Source: Priapulus caudatus
Taxonomy: Eukaryota; Priapulida; Priapulimorpha; Priapulimorphida; Priapulidae
NCBI RefSeq assembly: GCF_000485595.1
Contig: NW_014577765.1
Location: 115,743-137,900 of the forward strand
Length of the DNA stretch: 22,158 bases
Direction of reading: 5' to 3'
Numbering within the stretch: position 1 is the first letter of the stretch; every line of letters starts with the position of its first letter. A program made the translations under genes and the position numbers. This document shows, piece by piece, positions 9,104-18,410 of this stretch. The notes beneath the pieces were generated by a model, which was not told where the DNA came from, ran no database searches, and was given only the letters and a program-made list of their open reading frames with translations.

Positions 9104-10956
9104 AGAATTAGTTACATTTAAAAGTTTTTTTGTGTGTGTTGTTAAACAGAGGCCCCGTCGCAGCAGCGCGACCTCTATTGTTTACATCTCACTCACTTGC
9201 TCGCTGGCTAGCAAGTTGCCGCGCCAAATCGGTTTTGGTTTTGCGAGTGACACAATCTATGCGTCTGCGCGGCTGCGCGACCCGTGCGCGTATCTCTGGA
9301 ATAAAAGATTGATTTATTACTGCAGTTTCTCTGCTATGCTCGTTACTTACACTATCTGCCTGTCCCTTGCTTCTCCCTCCTAGCGACAAACAAATATTAT
9401 TATTATCCTTAATTATCAATGGAATTTTATCTAACCCTCGACCGGTATTCCACTGTCATTGCCTGCGGGTCGCTGCTGAGAACTTATGCAGCTTATTGTC
9501 TATCACCCTTGTCTGCTTACTACAGCCGCCGTGCGCTGCTTGGATGTCGTATGCTGTGCTTTGTATAGTGTCGCTGTGCAGCTGTGGTGTACGGAAACCG
9601 GTTTTCGTGCATGCGTGCGTAGTCGCGTGCCTCGGGTGTGTACATGTAAATTTATTATTAAATTGCTTGCTGTCATCGCCGCGTTTTGTGACGCTAGATG
9701 GCGCTGTGTGCAGTGGCATTATCTGTGTATTTCGTAAGTTGGTGTTTCCGCTGCGCTTTGCGACAACAGATGGCGCTGTTTGGCGGTGAGCGGTTGCGTT
9801 CAGCTCGTGTGCTTTCTGACCGCTGCACTGCCCTGCTTGCTGGAACAAAGGTCGACCAGCCGGCGTTGTTATTTGACGCTGTAGACTTTTATTTAACTGT
9901 GTGTTATTTGTACGGGAATTGTATCCCTGCGTCATAACAGAACTATTAGCGGCAGTGCAGATATCTGGTTATCGGTACTATGTGGTTGTGTTAGGCATTC
10001 CCCAACCCGGGCTCTATTTACGGGCGCATCAACATGGCTGCTCGTGCGTTCCCGTGCCACGTGTAAGGAAGAAGAAATATTATTATTTGCCGCGCCCACT
10101 GTGCGTACTGGCCTCAACACGCCTACCTCGTAATTAGTACACGGCCTGTGTCTGTGCGTGCCTGACCTGTCCGGAGAATAGCACTTATAGGAAACAATGC
10201 AGTGGGTTTATCAGGAGGCATGCTAGCGTCACGTAATCTATTATTCACGGTCGCATCCTGAGTGGCTACGGCGGGGCTCCTAATTGCAGCTGTGTCCCTG
10301 CGGCTAGCGGTATTTAGTCTAGAACAAACAAGCTTATTAGACACGGCTGACACCGGTTGGTACTTAACAATAGGCGCCTCGCGCTTTTGCCCTCTCCCCT
10401 CTGCGCGGTAATTAAAGGCATAATTACCACTGCAAACGCTATTAGCGCAAACAAGGTTAGGTGCTACATAATTAGTCTGAGAACACTGGCGCTCATTACT
10501 AGAACTGGTACCTGCAGCCGCTTGCCTCCGCTGTCTGTTTTCCTGTATAGAAATGTTATTATTGTTAGATATAAGTGTATTTGTAGACATCGCGCAGCTG
10601 CTGTGGTGATTAGGAAATACAATGGGGGTTTGTCGCTGCTGATAGCGATTAAACACCTGGTCATTAGCGGTAACTGTAAGCGTATTCGCAGGTACCGCGC
10701 AGGTAATCTGCTGCTTAGGAAAGACAATAGGGGTCTGTCGATACCCCGCGTGTCTACGCGTTGTAGGTGTCTGGCGATTACGATAAGCGCTACCACCTGG
10801 ACACTTACGACTCTCTGTGTAAATAGAAGGTCCATTATTTCGCGCTCGACCAGTAATTAATGTTTCCACACAGACATTGTCCCTACGCGACGCAGCTGGC
10901 CGCGAATGTGGGAACGATGATAATGTGCGACCACCCCCACTGGCCTTGTGCGTATC
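9104..10956 (-). other. Long repetitive linker between protease and reverse transcriptase
   Basis: About 1.85 kb where a normal Gypsy pol needs only a few hundred bases. The minus strand has open stretches (10869-10123 and 9935-9456), but they show no family. They are Gln/Asn/Thr/Arg-rich and contain internal repeats (RQTPIVFP twice, about 105 bp apart in DNA). Repeated DNA words include tcaacatggctgctcgt at 8916-8932 and 10029-10045, and agatggcgctg at 9696, 9768 and 8274. It looks like an inserted or expanded low-complexity segment inside pol, or another repeat inserted there. Function is unknown. Confidence 0.45.
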
Positions 10957-12255
10957 TCAGACAATGCGCGGATTAAGACTTGGCGTCATTTCACGGTTGA
11001 CCCTTGTGTACTTTGCCAGCTCGACAATACAGCTCTTCCGTAAATAGCGGGGTTTGCACGTTGGGTTATACAATGATACACTAGCCAGCAGCTGGCGATT
11101 ACCGTAATTAACTCGACACTTTCGCAACGCTTGTGGTGGCAAAATTAATGCTTGTTCTAAGCGTACATAAGAAATCGGCGTAGATTTATTTCTATCTATG
11201 TTAATTGCTCTATCATTAATGGTTAACTTGTCTAACTTAAAATCTAAATTAACTCTATGTGCTCTAAAGAAATCATACCCAATCAACCTTCTATGTTCTA
11301 AATTCTTAACTATGTGAAATACATGCAAAATCGCATATTCCCCTATTATCACTATCAATCTCACGGTCCCCGGCACGTACAAATAATTACCTGAGACTGC
11401 CCTTAAAATCTGCGTGGATCCCGGGACGAAGGAATCGCGGTATCTTAGTTGTAACTGGTCCCATAATTCCTTATTTATTAGACTAACGCTAGGTCCCGTA
11501 TCTAATAACGCCCTTATGCGAACCTTACCCACTAAAATTACACAAGATGGCATGTTTTTCTCTGCTTCGTGCGTGCCCGCCAATGTATGCATGTGAGACA
11601 CCAACACTTTCGCTACTTTTACCGTCTCGTTTGTGTGAATGTAGCGTTGGAAAGTAGCGTGATTGCGTGTAGCTGTGTTGCTATTAGTACTGCCCTGTTG
11701 CATATGACAATTAAACCAGATATGACCAATCCCAGAACACAAAGCACATACCGGCTTTCCATCAAGAGTGAAAATATACCGTGTGTTCTCTCTAGGCGTC
11801 ACTAATGGCTGTGTGCGTGTCATCATCTGACACTGCTGTTTTATCGGTCGCTGTGCATAATTTGTGTATGAGCGGTCGCTTGCCGCCTGAGATTGTTGCA
11901 AATAACGTTGCGGTGTATACTGTGTTGCGCGCGTTTGCGGCCCGTATCTTGCTGGCGGTTGTGGTATATATTGCTGTCTACGTGCGGGCATTGAAGCAAA
12001 TTGTTGTTGTTGACCCCGTGGCCATTCGCGAGCTGTGTTTTGTTGTGTGTCATATCGTGTATTCGTGCGTGGGCGAAATTCAGGTGCCTGTACATCTAAT
12101 GCTGGTTTGTCCTTTAAATCTGCTACTATTTTACGTAAATCTGCAATCTGCTGTGCCATACTAGGTGTTACACTTATGCTGGCAATTTCACTCTGCTCCC
12201 GATTTGGTGACCTAATCTTAATCTGCAAATCAAACGCAGCTTCTGCACAAACCAA
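10957..12255 (-). pseudogene. Gag C-terminal part: nucleocapsid zinc knuckle and aspartic protease
   Basis: A 432-codon open stretch (its first codon is TTG, not a true start) continues gag in a different frame. Residues about 60-150 are Gln/Arg/Tyr/Pro-rich. A CCHC knuckle (CX2CX4HX4C, in PVCALCSGIGHIWFNC) is at residues 170-183. An aspartic protease follows, with LLDTGPSVSLI at about 251-260 (the active-site D-T-G is followed by Pro where Ala/Ser is usual) and IGYDFFRAH further on. It would package RNA and cut the polyprotein. The frame ends at a stop at 10957 near SLNPRIV. The upstream frame change at about 12250 separates it from the capsid part. Confidence 0.82.
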
Positions 12256-12902
12256 TTTGTACTGCTTTCATAAATGTAGCAGGCTTACTCTTAATTAATT
12301 TTCTACGTAGATTGTCACTGATTATTCCGTCAACAAATTGGTCCGTCATTCTTACATTACGTGTCATATCAGTCTCGAGTTGAACCCCAAAGGGCTATCC
12401 GGGAATTTGTTTCTAATCACTTTGCAAACGACTGTATAGATTCTCCCTGTTTTTGTTTCGCCCGTTTGAATTTCTGCAAATCTATAGCTGCTTCTGCTGC
12501 ATCTGTATATCTCTGTCGAAATATTTGTAACACATTCTTCCAGCTAATTGAAGGATGCACGCTTAAAACCTCAGCCAAATATTGCGCAGGCTCTCCTGTC
12601 AGCAACCGCAACGCGAGGCGCACCCGCCGCGTATCATCATTCTTGTTTAAAGTCAAAAATAACTGTTCCAAATGTGTGAGCCATTCGCCGAAAGGTATGA
12701 GAGTATTGTCAGTGCTATCAAACGGTAAATACCGTCCCAGCAAAACTAATGATTGAATCTCTTTTAGCAATAGTTTGAAACTCGAGTCGGGAAAAGAAAC
12801 TTCAAAATCGTCTGTAGACTGTGTCGAGTCAATGGGTTTGTTTATGTTCAAGTCAGATAAATTTATCGTCAACGGGTCAACGGGTGGGCGCTTATTCGCC
12901 AT
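12256..12902 (-). pseudogene. gag: Gag capsid part
   Basis: The gag start is placed at 12902-12900 (ATG, protein beginning MANKRPPVDP), because the family-like sequence follows it. An Arg/Leu-rich capsid core appears: FGEWLTHLEQLFL, RLALRLLTGEPAQYLAEV, SWKNVLQIFRQRYTD and FKRAKQKQGESIQSFA, the usual Retrotrans_gag block. The frame ends at a TGA at 12417-12419. The next part (TDQFVDGIISDNLRRKLIK) reads in a second frame up to about 12250, and a third frame carries the nucleocapsid part. Gag is thus broken by two frame changes and cannot be made whole. Confidence 0.82.
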
Positions 12903-13284
12903 TACGAACGTATATACTATACTTATTGTCCGTAAAGAGAGAGCCCACAAAATACAACGTAGCCAATAACAATTACACCAGGTACGGAATACCGTATTTG
13001 GGCTGAGAACAAATAAAATGCAGTGAGATATAACCAAAAATACACTAGCTCCTTAGTTTATAAGCAAATAACAATGCACTTACATATTGCGACGATGACG
13101 ATAGTCGTAGACACAGATGGTGATAGTGATATCAGTCAATTCGAATCGTGCTCTCTCGTCAATGCAGCTTCGGCGACTCACACTCGACACAAAGAAAACA
13201 TATGTTAATACATATAATACCCAAGACATACAACATAAGTCATGCGACAACGATATTCTCTATACGCAGTGGTCAGGGCATCAT
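12903..13284 (-). other. Provirus 5' leader (primer-binding/packaging region)
   Basis: About 380 bp between the LTR remnant and gag. Right after the LTR end (TATTACA, 13285) the minus strand reads atgatgccctgaccactgcg. It does not begin TGG, so no ordinary primer-binding site to a mature tRNA 3' end is seen. A splice donor lies at 13078-13083. No ORF of note is present. Confidence 0.55.
13078..13085 (-). promoter_or_regulatory. Candidate env splice donor in the leader
   Basis: The minus strand reads caatat then gtaagt, with the GT at 13083-13082, a perfect GTAAGT donor about 180 bp upstream of the gag ATG. If joined to the acceptor at 6158, the last two exon bases (13085-13084, AT) and the first base of the next exon (6157, G) make an ATG in frame with env. 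Confidence 0.6.
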
Positions 13285-13364
13285 TGTAATAATGAGTTCC
13301 TTAGCCGTCTGTTATCCGTGATCGTATGAGTGGACTACGTATATTATTAGAGATATCGCTGAGC
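13285..13364 (-). repeat. 5' LTR remnant (last 80 bp only)
   Basis: It matches 1663-1742 at 78 of 80 positions (differences near 1689 and 1714 of the left copy). It contains the LTR 3' end TATTACA, but the upstream roughly 450 bp, including the promoter, are missing. The PLE reading frame resumes almost at once (13365), with cattaaacg repeated twice at the junction. Confidence 0.85.
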
Positions 13365-14386
13365 ATTAAACGCATTAAACGACAACGGCTACAACTACAA
13401 GCTCCGCTACGAAAAACCACAAGCAACAACCGGAAGAAGAAAAAGAGCGCGCAATATCATTTGGTACAACCCACCGTACGACCAAAATGTGAAAACAAAC
13501 GTCGGCAAGGAATTTCTACAAATCGTAAATAAGTGCTTCCCTCCAGAAAATAAACTACACAAGATTTTCAATAAGAACAATGTTAAGATCTCATACAGCT
13601 GCATGCCGAACGTGAAGAATATAATAGAGGGAAACAACAGAAGAATACTACAGATCAACACGGAAACGGTAAACAACAGAAAATGCAGCTGCCCGAAAAA
13701 CGTAACGTGCCCCTGGATGAAAACTGTCTTGCTAAAGACATAGTATACCGAGCAACAGTGACAAGCGAAAACAAGACAGAAACATACGTCGGTCTAACAG
13801 CTACCTCCTCAGAGCAAGACTAGCGAACCATATGGCATCCTTCACTACGGAATCAAACCGGAACTCGACAGAACTTAGTAAACATATTTGGAACTTAAAA
13901 GACAACAACCTAGACTACGCGATCAAATGAAAGATACTGAGCAAAGCGCCACACTACTCGAACACTACGAAGAAATGCAATCTATGCTTAACAGAGAAGT
14001 GCTATGCTCTACATATTGTGCAAACCTGAGACCGCGACACTGAACAAGAGAAACGAACTTGTTAGTAAATGCAGACATAAAGATGGATTTTTATTAAGGA
14101 ACGTTATGTGAACTCTTACAATGAATTCAGTTTAGCGCCAGCGCGCAGCAGTCACCAACAATGACGCGCTGATTAGTATCTATGGTATTTCTTTAGAACG
14201 CGCACGCATGAATACGAACAATAGATCACATTATGCATAATGTTTTTATACTGCTCGGGATGTTCTAAATAGATCACTCTGTATTAGGCACTGATGAGTG
14301 TGAAGCCTTCGCTCCATACGAAACAGTTCTGTATGCAATAAACAGAGTCAAAATTACTACCGTGTCTATATAACTTTATCTCTCTC
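13365..14386 (+). mobile_element. Penelope-like element, right part of the split copy
   Basis: It continues the reverse-transcriptase fragment that ends at 1662. Coding resumes as NALNDNGYNYKLRYEKPQAT, then WYNPPYDQNVKTN, NKCFPPENKLHKIFNKN and YSCMPNVKNIIEGNN, the Cys knuckle (CSCPKNVTCP), and VYRATV with YVGLT of the GIY-YIG-type domain. A one-base loss near 13715 and a stop after the YVGLT part break the frame. The 3' untranslated region (13930-14386) is shared with 274-720 in opposite orientation. The element ends in a CT-rich microsatellite. Together with 1229-1662 it would form a single PLE copy interrupted by the provirus. Confidence 0.85.
13376..13930 (+). pseudogene. PLE reverse transcriptase tail and GIY-YIG-type domain, broken
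   Basis: The first open part reads in the frame giving KLRYEKPQAT and RRKRARN. A longer open stretch at 13489-13743 carries VGKEFLQIVNKCF, the MPNVKNII motif and the start of the Cys knuckle. It then shifts frame within CPLDGNC-type sequence. The GIY-YIG-type halves follow in another frame (about 13740-13815), and a TAG ends the frame soon afterwards. The minus-strand copy at 721-1140 retains the knuckle that is shifted here, so the two copies decayed independently. Confidence 0.8.
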
Positions 14387-14440
14387 TCTCCTCAGTACGG
14401 GATCCTCTCTCTCTCTCATCTCTCTTCTCTATTTATGATT
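14387..14440. repeat. CT-rich microsatellite
   Basis: Runs of tctctctctctc are interrupted by a ctcagtacggga segment, directly at the 3' end of the PLE. PLE ends often carry short simple repeats, and this one may derive from insertion. Confidence 0.75.
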
Positions 14441-14461
14441 ATATAATATATATATGCAAAC

Positions 14462-16350
14462 TAGGGGTAGATGCATCAAGCGTGCGTACGCAAAATATTT
14501 TGGCGTAAATCTTGTGTACGCATGCGCGTTGCTTCGTTGCGATTCATCAACAACAGGCTATAATTAGTCAAAATTGCGTACGATTTCGCGTACGCGCAAG
14601 CGGAGGCCGTTTTAGGTGCGATTCATCCAGCTAAAATTACAGCACACCTTTGCGTAACTTTAAAACATCGAGCTGACGAGCTGCCAGTAAACACACTCGA
14701 AATTTCCGCAGGTGTTCCAGCATACCGCAGCATACATTATTTTATTGAGAAACATAAAATTATACTCTAAAAATAAAATAAATAATTATTACATACTACA
14801 TCCGACAGTAGGGCGGCGCCTTTGACGCTTCTTTTGTCAAGCTTTTTGCCATTGTTATAACAGCGAGTTCGTAGTTAGCCGGTACGTCACACGCACGCAC
14901 GTGTACGTGCACACGCACGGCACTTGTAGCGTGCACACGGCACGCACGTCTAACACGTGTAGCACCACGCACGTGTAGCGTGCACACGCCAGCGCACGGC
15001 ACACGATGCAGCAAGCACGCACGGCACGTGTACGTGCCACACGCAACCCGCACGCCCAGTGTACGTACACACGCACGCACGCACGTGTAGCGTACAACCA
15101 CGCACGCACGTGTTACGTGCACACGCACCACGCACGTGTACGTAACACCACGTACGCACAGCACAACGTGCACAATCACGCACGCTACGTGTACGTGCAC
15201 ACCACCGCAAACGGGGCGCGTGTAACGTACAACACGCCCAGCACGCCGTGTACGTACACACGGCACGCACGCACGTGTGACGTGCACACGCCGCGTGTAC
15301 GTGCACACACCATGATATACACACGCACGTGCACATGGCACGCACCGCGCAAACGTGTGACGTGCACACACGCACGCTAACGCCGCCCTAGTGTAACGTA
15401 CAAACGCACGCACGCACGTGTACGTGCACACGGCAAACCGCATCGCACGTGTACGTACACAACACGCACGCACGCAGCGTGTATACGTGCACACCACGCA
15501 CGCACGCACGCACGCACGTGTACGTGCACACGACACGCACGCACACGTGCACATGCCACGCACGCACGCACGCACGTGTACGTGCACACGCACGCACACA
15601 CCGTGTACGTACAGCACGCAGCTGGTACGTGCACACGCAACGCACAGCACGCCCGGTGTACGTACACACGCACGCAACGCAACGCACACACGCACGCACG
15701 CACACCGCGCACGCAGCGCACACACGTTTTACGTAGCAACACCACGCACGCACGTGTACGTCACCACGATCACGTGTTAAGTGCACACACGCATCGTGTA
15801 CGTGCACACACGCACGATAGTACGTCCACAAACAAACGCACGCACAAGTGCACATGCACGCAACGCACGCACGCACGTCGTTAACGTGGCACACGCCACC
15901 GCACGCACGCGTACCGTGCACACGCAGCGCACGCACGCACGTTAACGTACACACGCACGGCACCATGTGTACGTGTCGCTGGCTTTCATAGTGTGAACGC
16001 AATCATACAAACGAAAAAATGTGGACACTATTCAACATCCCCAGGAACTCAATGTAGACAGAGCTAGACCAGCCATATGTTTAAAATAACAATGCGAGGC
16101 GTCAGTTGGTTCCTATCGGTGTGTCGCACAGTGTGATTGGTTTATCTAGGCCACGCCCTCTCACAGCCAGCAGCAACACGATGGGCGTAAGTGGATTATC
16201 CACTGGAATTCATCCAACATTTGCGTACGGCAGGTGGCTACGACTGCGTTGATGAATCGGCACCCTACGAGCTTTGCGTACATACTTCGTAAGAAACTCG
16301 GTGTACGCAATACACTTTCCGGGAACGTTTGATGAACCGGCCGCCTGGTA
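14462..16350. mobile_element. Candidate non-autonomous DNA transposon carrying a repeat array
   Basis: Both flanks of the CACG array carry the same words in opposite orientation. The left side has gatgcatcaagcgtgcgtac and tgcgattcatcaac (about 14470-14552). The right side has gttgatgaatcgg and tttgatgaaccgg with gcgtac words (about 16249-16342). This imperfect inverted arrangement suggests terminal or subterminal repeats of a DNA element. No transposase is seen. The minus-strand stretch near 14880-14796 (MAKSLTKEASKAPPYCRM then stop) could be the end of an old coding region. Boundaries and family are uncertain; Harbinger-like is only a guess. Confidence 0.35.
14884..15978. repeat. 1.1-kb degenerate tandem array, alternating purine-pyrimidine
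   Basis: The array consists of variants of cacgcacgcacgtgtacgtg followed by cacacg, with unit spacing roughly 24-50 bp. Almost the entire tract alternates pyrimidine and purine (CA, CG, TG, TA steps). It contains many perfect palindromes such as gtgcacgtgcac-like and cgtgtacgtgcacacg blocks. All six frames appear open only because the repeat lacks stop words; the Cys/Arg/Val-rich and Thr/His-rich translations are artefacts. Confidence 0.9.
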
Positions 16351-16362
16351 CGATAACTGTTA

Positions 16363-18285
16363 TTCTATATGGGAATGCTATTATAAGGTTGGTACAGAAT
16401 ATGGTTGTTATTGAAGCTACTGTTAGCGAATATATACATACCGGCTCTCTGCAACACACTAAAGCCACCTTTCTAGCGTCGGCTTTTGGCAGCAAATACC
16501 GATGAGTAAACTAGTTGCAGGTTTTATCATGAACTACATTATTTTGTGTGGGGGTGTGGTATGGTGTACGGTTTGTCAATTTAGTCCAACCATATGTCGG
16601 TTTACAAACACAAACCATATTTTCCGCCAACCATACACATTGTAACGCCATCAACATGTTATTTATAAAAACCATGTCTTTCTTTACAGAAACACGTGTA
16701 CATATTTCCTACCAACAGGTGCGTGCGCCACCGAACCACAATTCCCCCCACACTAGTTTGCTAAATCAACACTATTCTAGTAGTTGGTCCGCGAACGATA
16801 CAAGTAGTTTGCACAGAAATATGGTTTTCCGCGCGCAGTGTGCAACCTTTGACCTGCATACGTGGCGCGATAACTTAGCCTCGGGCGCATACGGCGGCCG
16901 CCGATTCCGAACCCCCCAACGGCCACCGCTCCTATTGAGCACACTGGCGCTTTGTATACAGCCGTTAACCCCCCCCCCCACACACACACACACCACCACC
17001 ACCACCACAACCACCACCATGCGCTATTAAGCTATATGGACCGTAGAAAAGTGTACTAACTCTGATATCTCACGAACGAATTGAGTTACATTTCTAAAAT
17101 TCGAGATACATATAAACACATGTTTTCGATATGGTCTCCGTAAATATTGAGTTTATTGAAGCACGAATAGTTTAATTATTTACCAAAAATATACGCACGG
17201 TATCGCTCATAGGCTAATATATGCACGGCTATGGACGGTAGAAAAGTGTACAATATATAACTACCATATGGCGCGAACGATTTGAGTTACATTTCTAAAA
17301 TTCTAGATACATATCAATACATGTTAAAAAGCGTATATTAGCCTATGAATGATACCGCGCGTATATTTTTTGTAATTAATTAAACTATTCGTGCTTCAAT
17401 AAACTCAACGGTGATTATAGCTACGGCATGTGTTTATATGTAGCTAGAATGTTAGAAATGTAACTCAAATCGTTCGCGCCATATGGTAGTTATATATGGC
17501 ACAATTTTCTACCATCCATAGCCGTGCGTGTATTAGCTAGCCTATGATCAGCGATACCGCGCGTATATTTTTGGTAATTAATTCAACTATTCGTATGTTG
17601 TATAGGATGCGTCAGTGTGCCGTGGGCCGTGCGGCGGCCGTTGGCGGGTTCAGAATCGGCGACCGCCATATGCGCTCGAGGCTATACGTTATCGCGCCAC
17701 GTACGCAGGTCAAAGGTTGCACACTGCGCGCGGGAAACCATCGTTCTGCGCAAACTATACTTGTATCGTTCGCTGACCAATTCCTAGTATAGTGTTGGTT
17801 TATCAACCTAGTGTGGGGGAACTGTGGTTCGGTGGCGCGCGAATCCTGTTGGTAGGAAAAATGTACACGTGTTTCTGTAAAGGAAGATAAGGTTTTTATA
17901 AATTATATGTTGGCGGCGTTACAATGTGTATGGTTGGCGCAAAATATGGTGTGTGTTTGTAAACCGACATATCGTTGGACTTAGCTGACAAACCGTACAT
18001 CATACCACACCCTCCACACAAAATAATGTAGTTTATGATAAAACCTGCAACTGGTTTACTCATCGGTATTTGCTGCCAAAAGCCGACGCTAGAAAGCTAG
18101 CGTTAGTCTGTGTTGCAGAGATCCGGTATGTATATATTCGCTAACAGTAGCTTCAATATCAACCATATTCTGCTATGAATTAGAGGTCATACACTTGTCG
18201 TATCAAGTGATTAGTCTTGCGTTAACTTAGTGACGTTGGCGTCGGTAGTAAATTACTATTTTTATAATAGCATTCCCATATAGAA
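16363..18285. mobile_element. Foldback element with long inverted arms
   Basis: The left arm starts ttctatatgggaatgctatt (16363) and the right arm ends with its reverse complement (18285). The arms stay complementary, with gaps, for at least 650 bp: for example tactcatcggtatttgctgc on the right against gcagcaaataccgatgagta on the left, and the blocks around gcgcagtgtgcaacctttga. The right arm has an extra segment (about 18180-18258) and the left arm has an inserted microsatellite (16968-17022). The centre (17030-17600) is itself made of copies of an about 100-bp and an about 80-bp block in both orientations. No transposase is encoded. It is a MITE or foldback-like element. Confidence 0.8.
16968..17022. 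repeat. C-run, CA and CCA microsatellite
   Basis: A ccccccccccc run is followed by cacacacacaca and then caccaccaccaccaccac. It interrupts the left arm of the foldback element, and nothing similar is seen in the right arm, so it arose or was gained after the arms formed. Confidence 0.9.
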
Positions 18286-18410
18286 CTAGAGCACTCGGAG
18301 AGCACAGACCTCCGCCAAGGCAGTTGAATTCTCTCAATGTGAAATTTTTTATTATAGAAGGCGCCTAAATCTTTCCTATGTTATACCGTTTGGGGAAAAA
18401 AATTTCGCGT
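18286..18410. other. Short unassigned spacer
   Basis: AT-leaning sequence between the foldback element and the minisatellite. No ORF, splice site or repeat is recognised. Confidence 0.4.

Larger units (their letters stand above)
1663..13364 (-). mobile_element. Defective Gypsy/errantivirus-like endogenous retrovirus with F-like env
   Basis: The element occupies a single insertion inside a PLE. Order on the minus strand is 5' LTR remnant, leader, gag, NC zinc knuckle and protease, linker, partial reverse transcriptase, integrase, env, extra ORF, PPT and 3' LTR. Gag (Retrotrans_gag-like), protease DTG, integrase DDE and baculovirus-F-like Env place it in Metaviridae (Ty3/Gypsy) near errantiviruses. 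It cannot replicate: the reverse transcriptase lacks its catalytic half and RNase H, the 5' LTR is cut to 80 bp, and gag, integrase and env carry frameshifts and stops. Shared LTR sequence is 78/80 identical between the two ends, which suggests a fairly recent insertion. No clean target-site duplication can be read, because the 5' LTR outer end is missing. Confidence 0.85.

Noticed and set aside
9367-9789. 140-codon Cys/Leu/Val-rich plus-strand frame
   Set aside because: No family resemblance; it lies antisense to the provirus linker and is built from its repeats.
13262-13285. A tRNA gene at the 5' LTR edge
   Set aside because: Only an A-box-like stretch is visible; no B box, anticodon arm or acceptor stem can be formed.
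14796-16002. Long Cys/Arg/Val-rich minus-strand frames and Thr/His-rich plus-strand frames
   Set aside because: Open only because the CACGTG-type repeat contains no stop words; all frames are open at once and compositionally biased.
16548-17030. 160-codon plus-strand frame in the foldback arm
   Set aside because: Runs into the C/CA/CCA microsatellite, and the complementary arm does not keep a matching frame; no motif.
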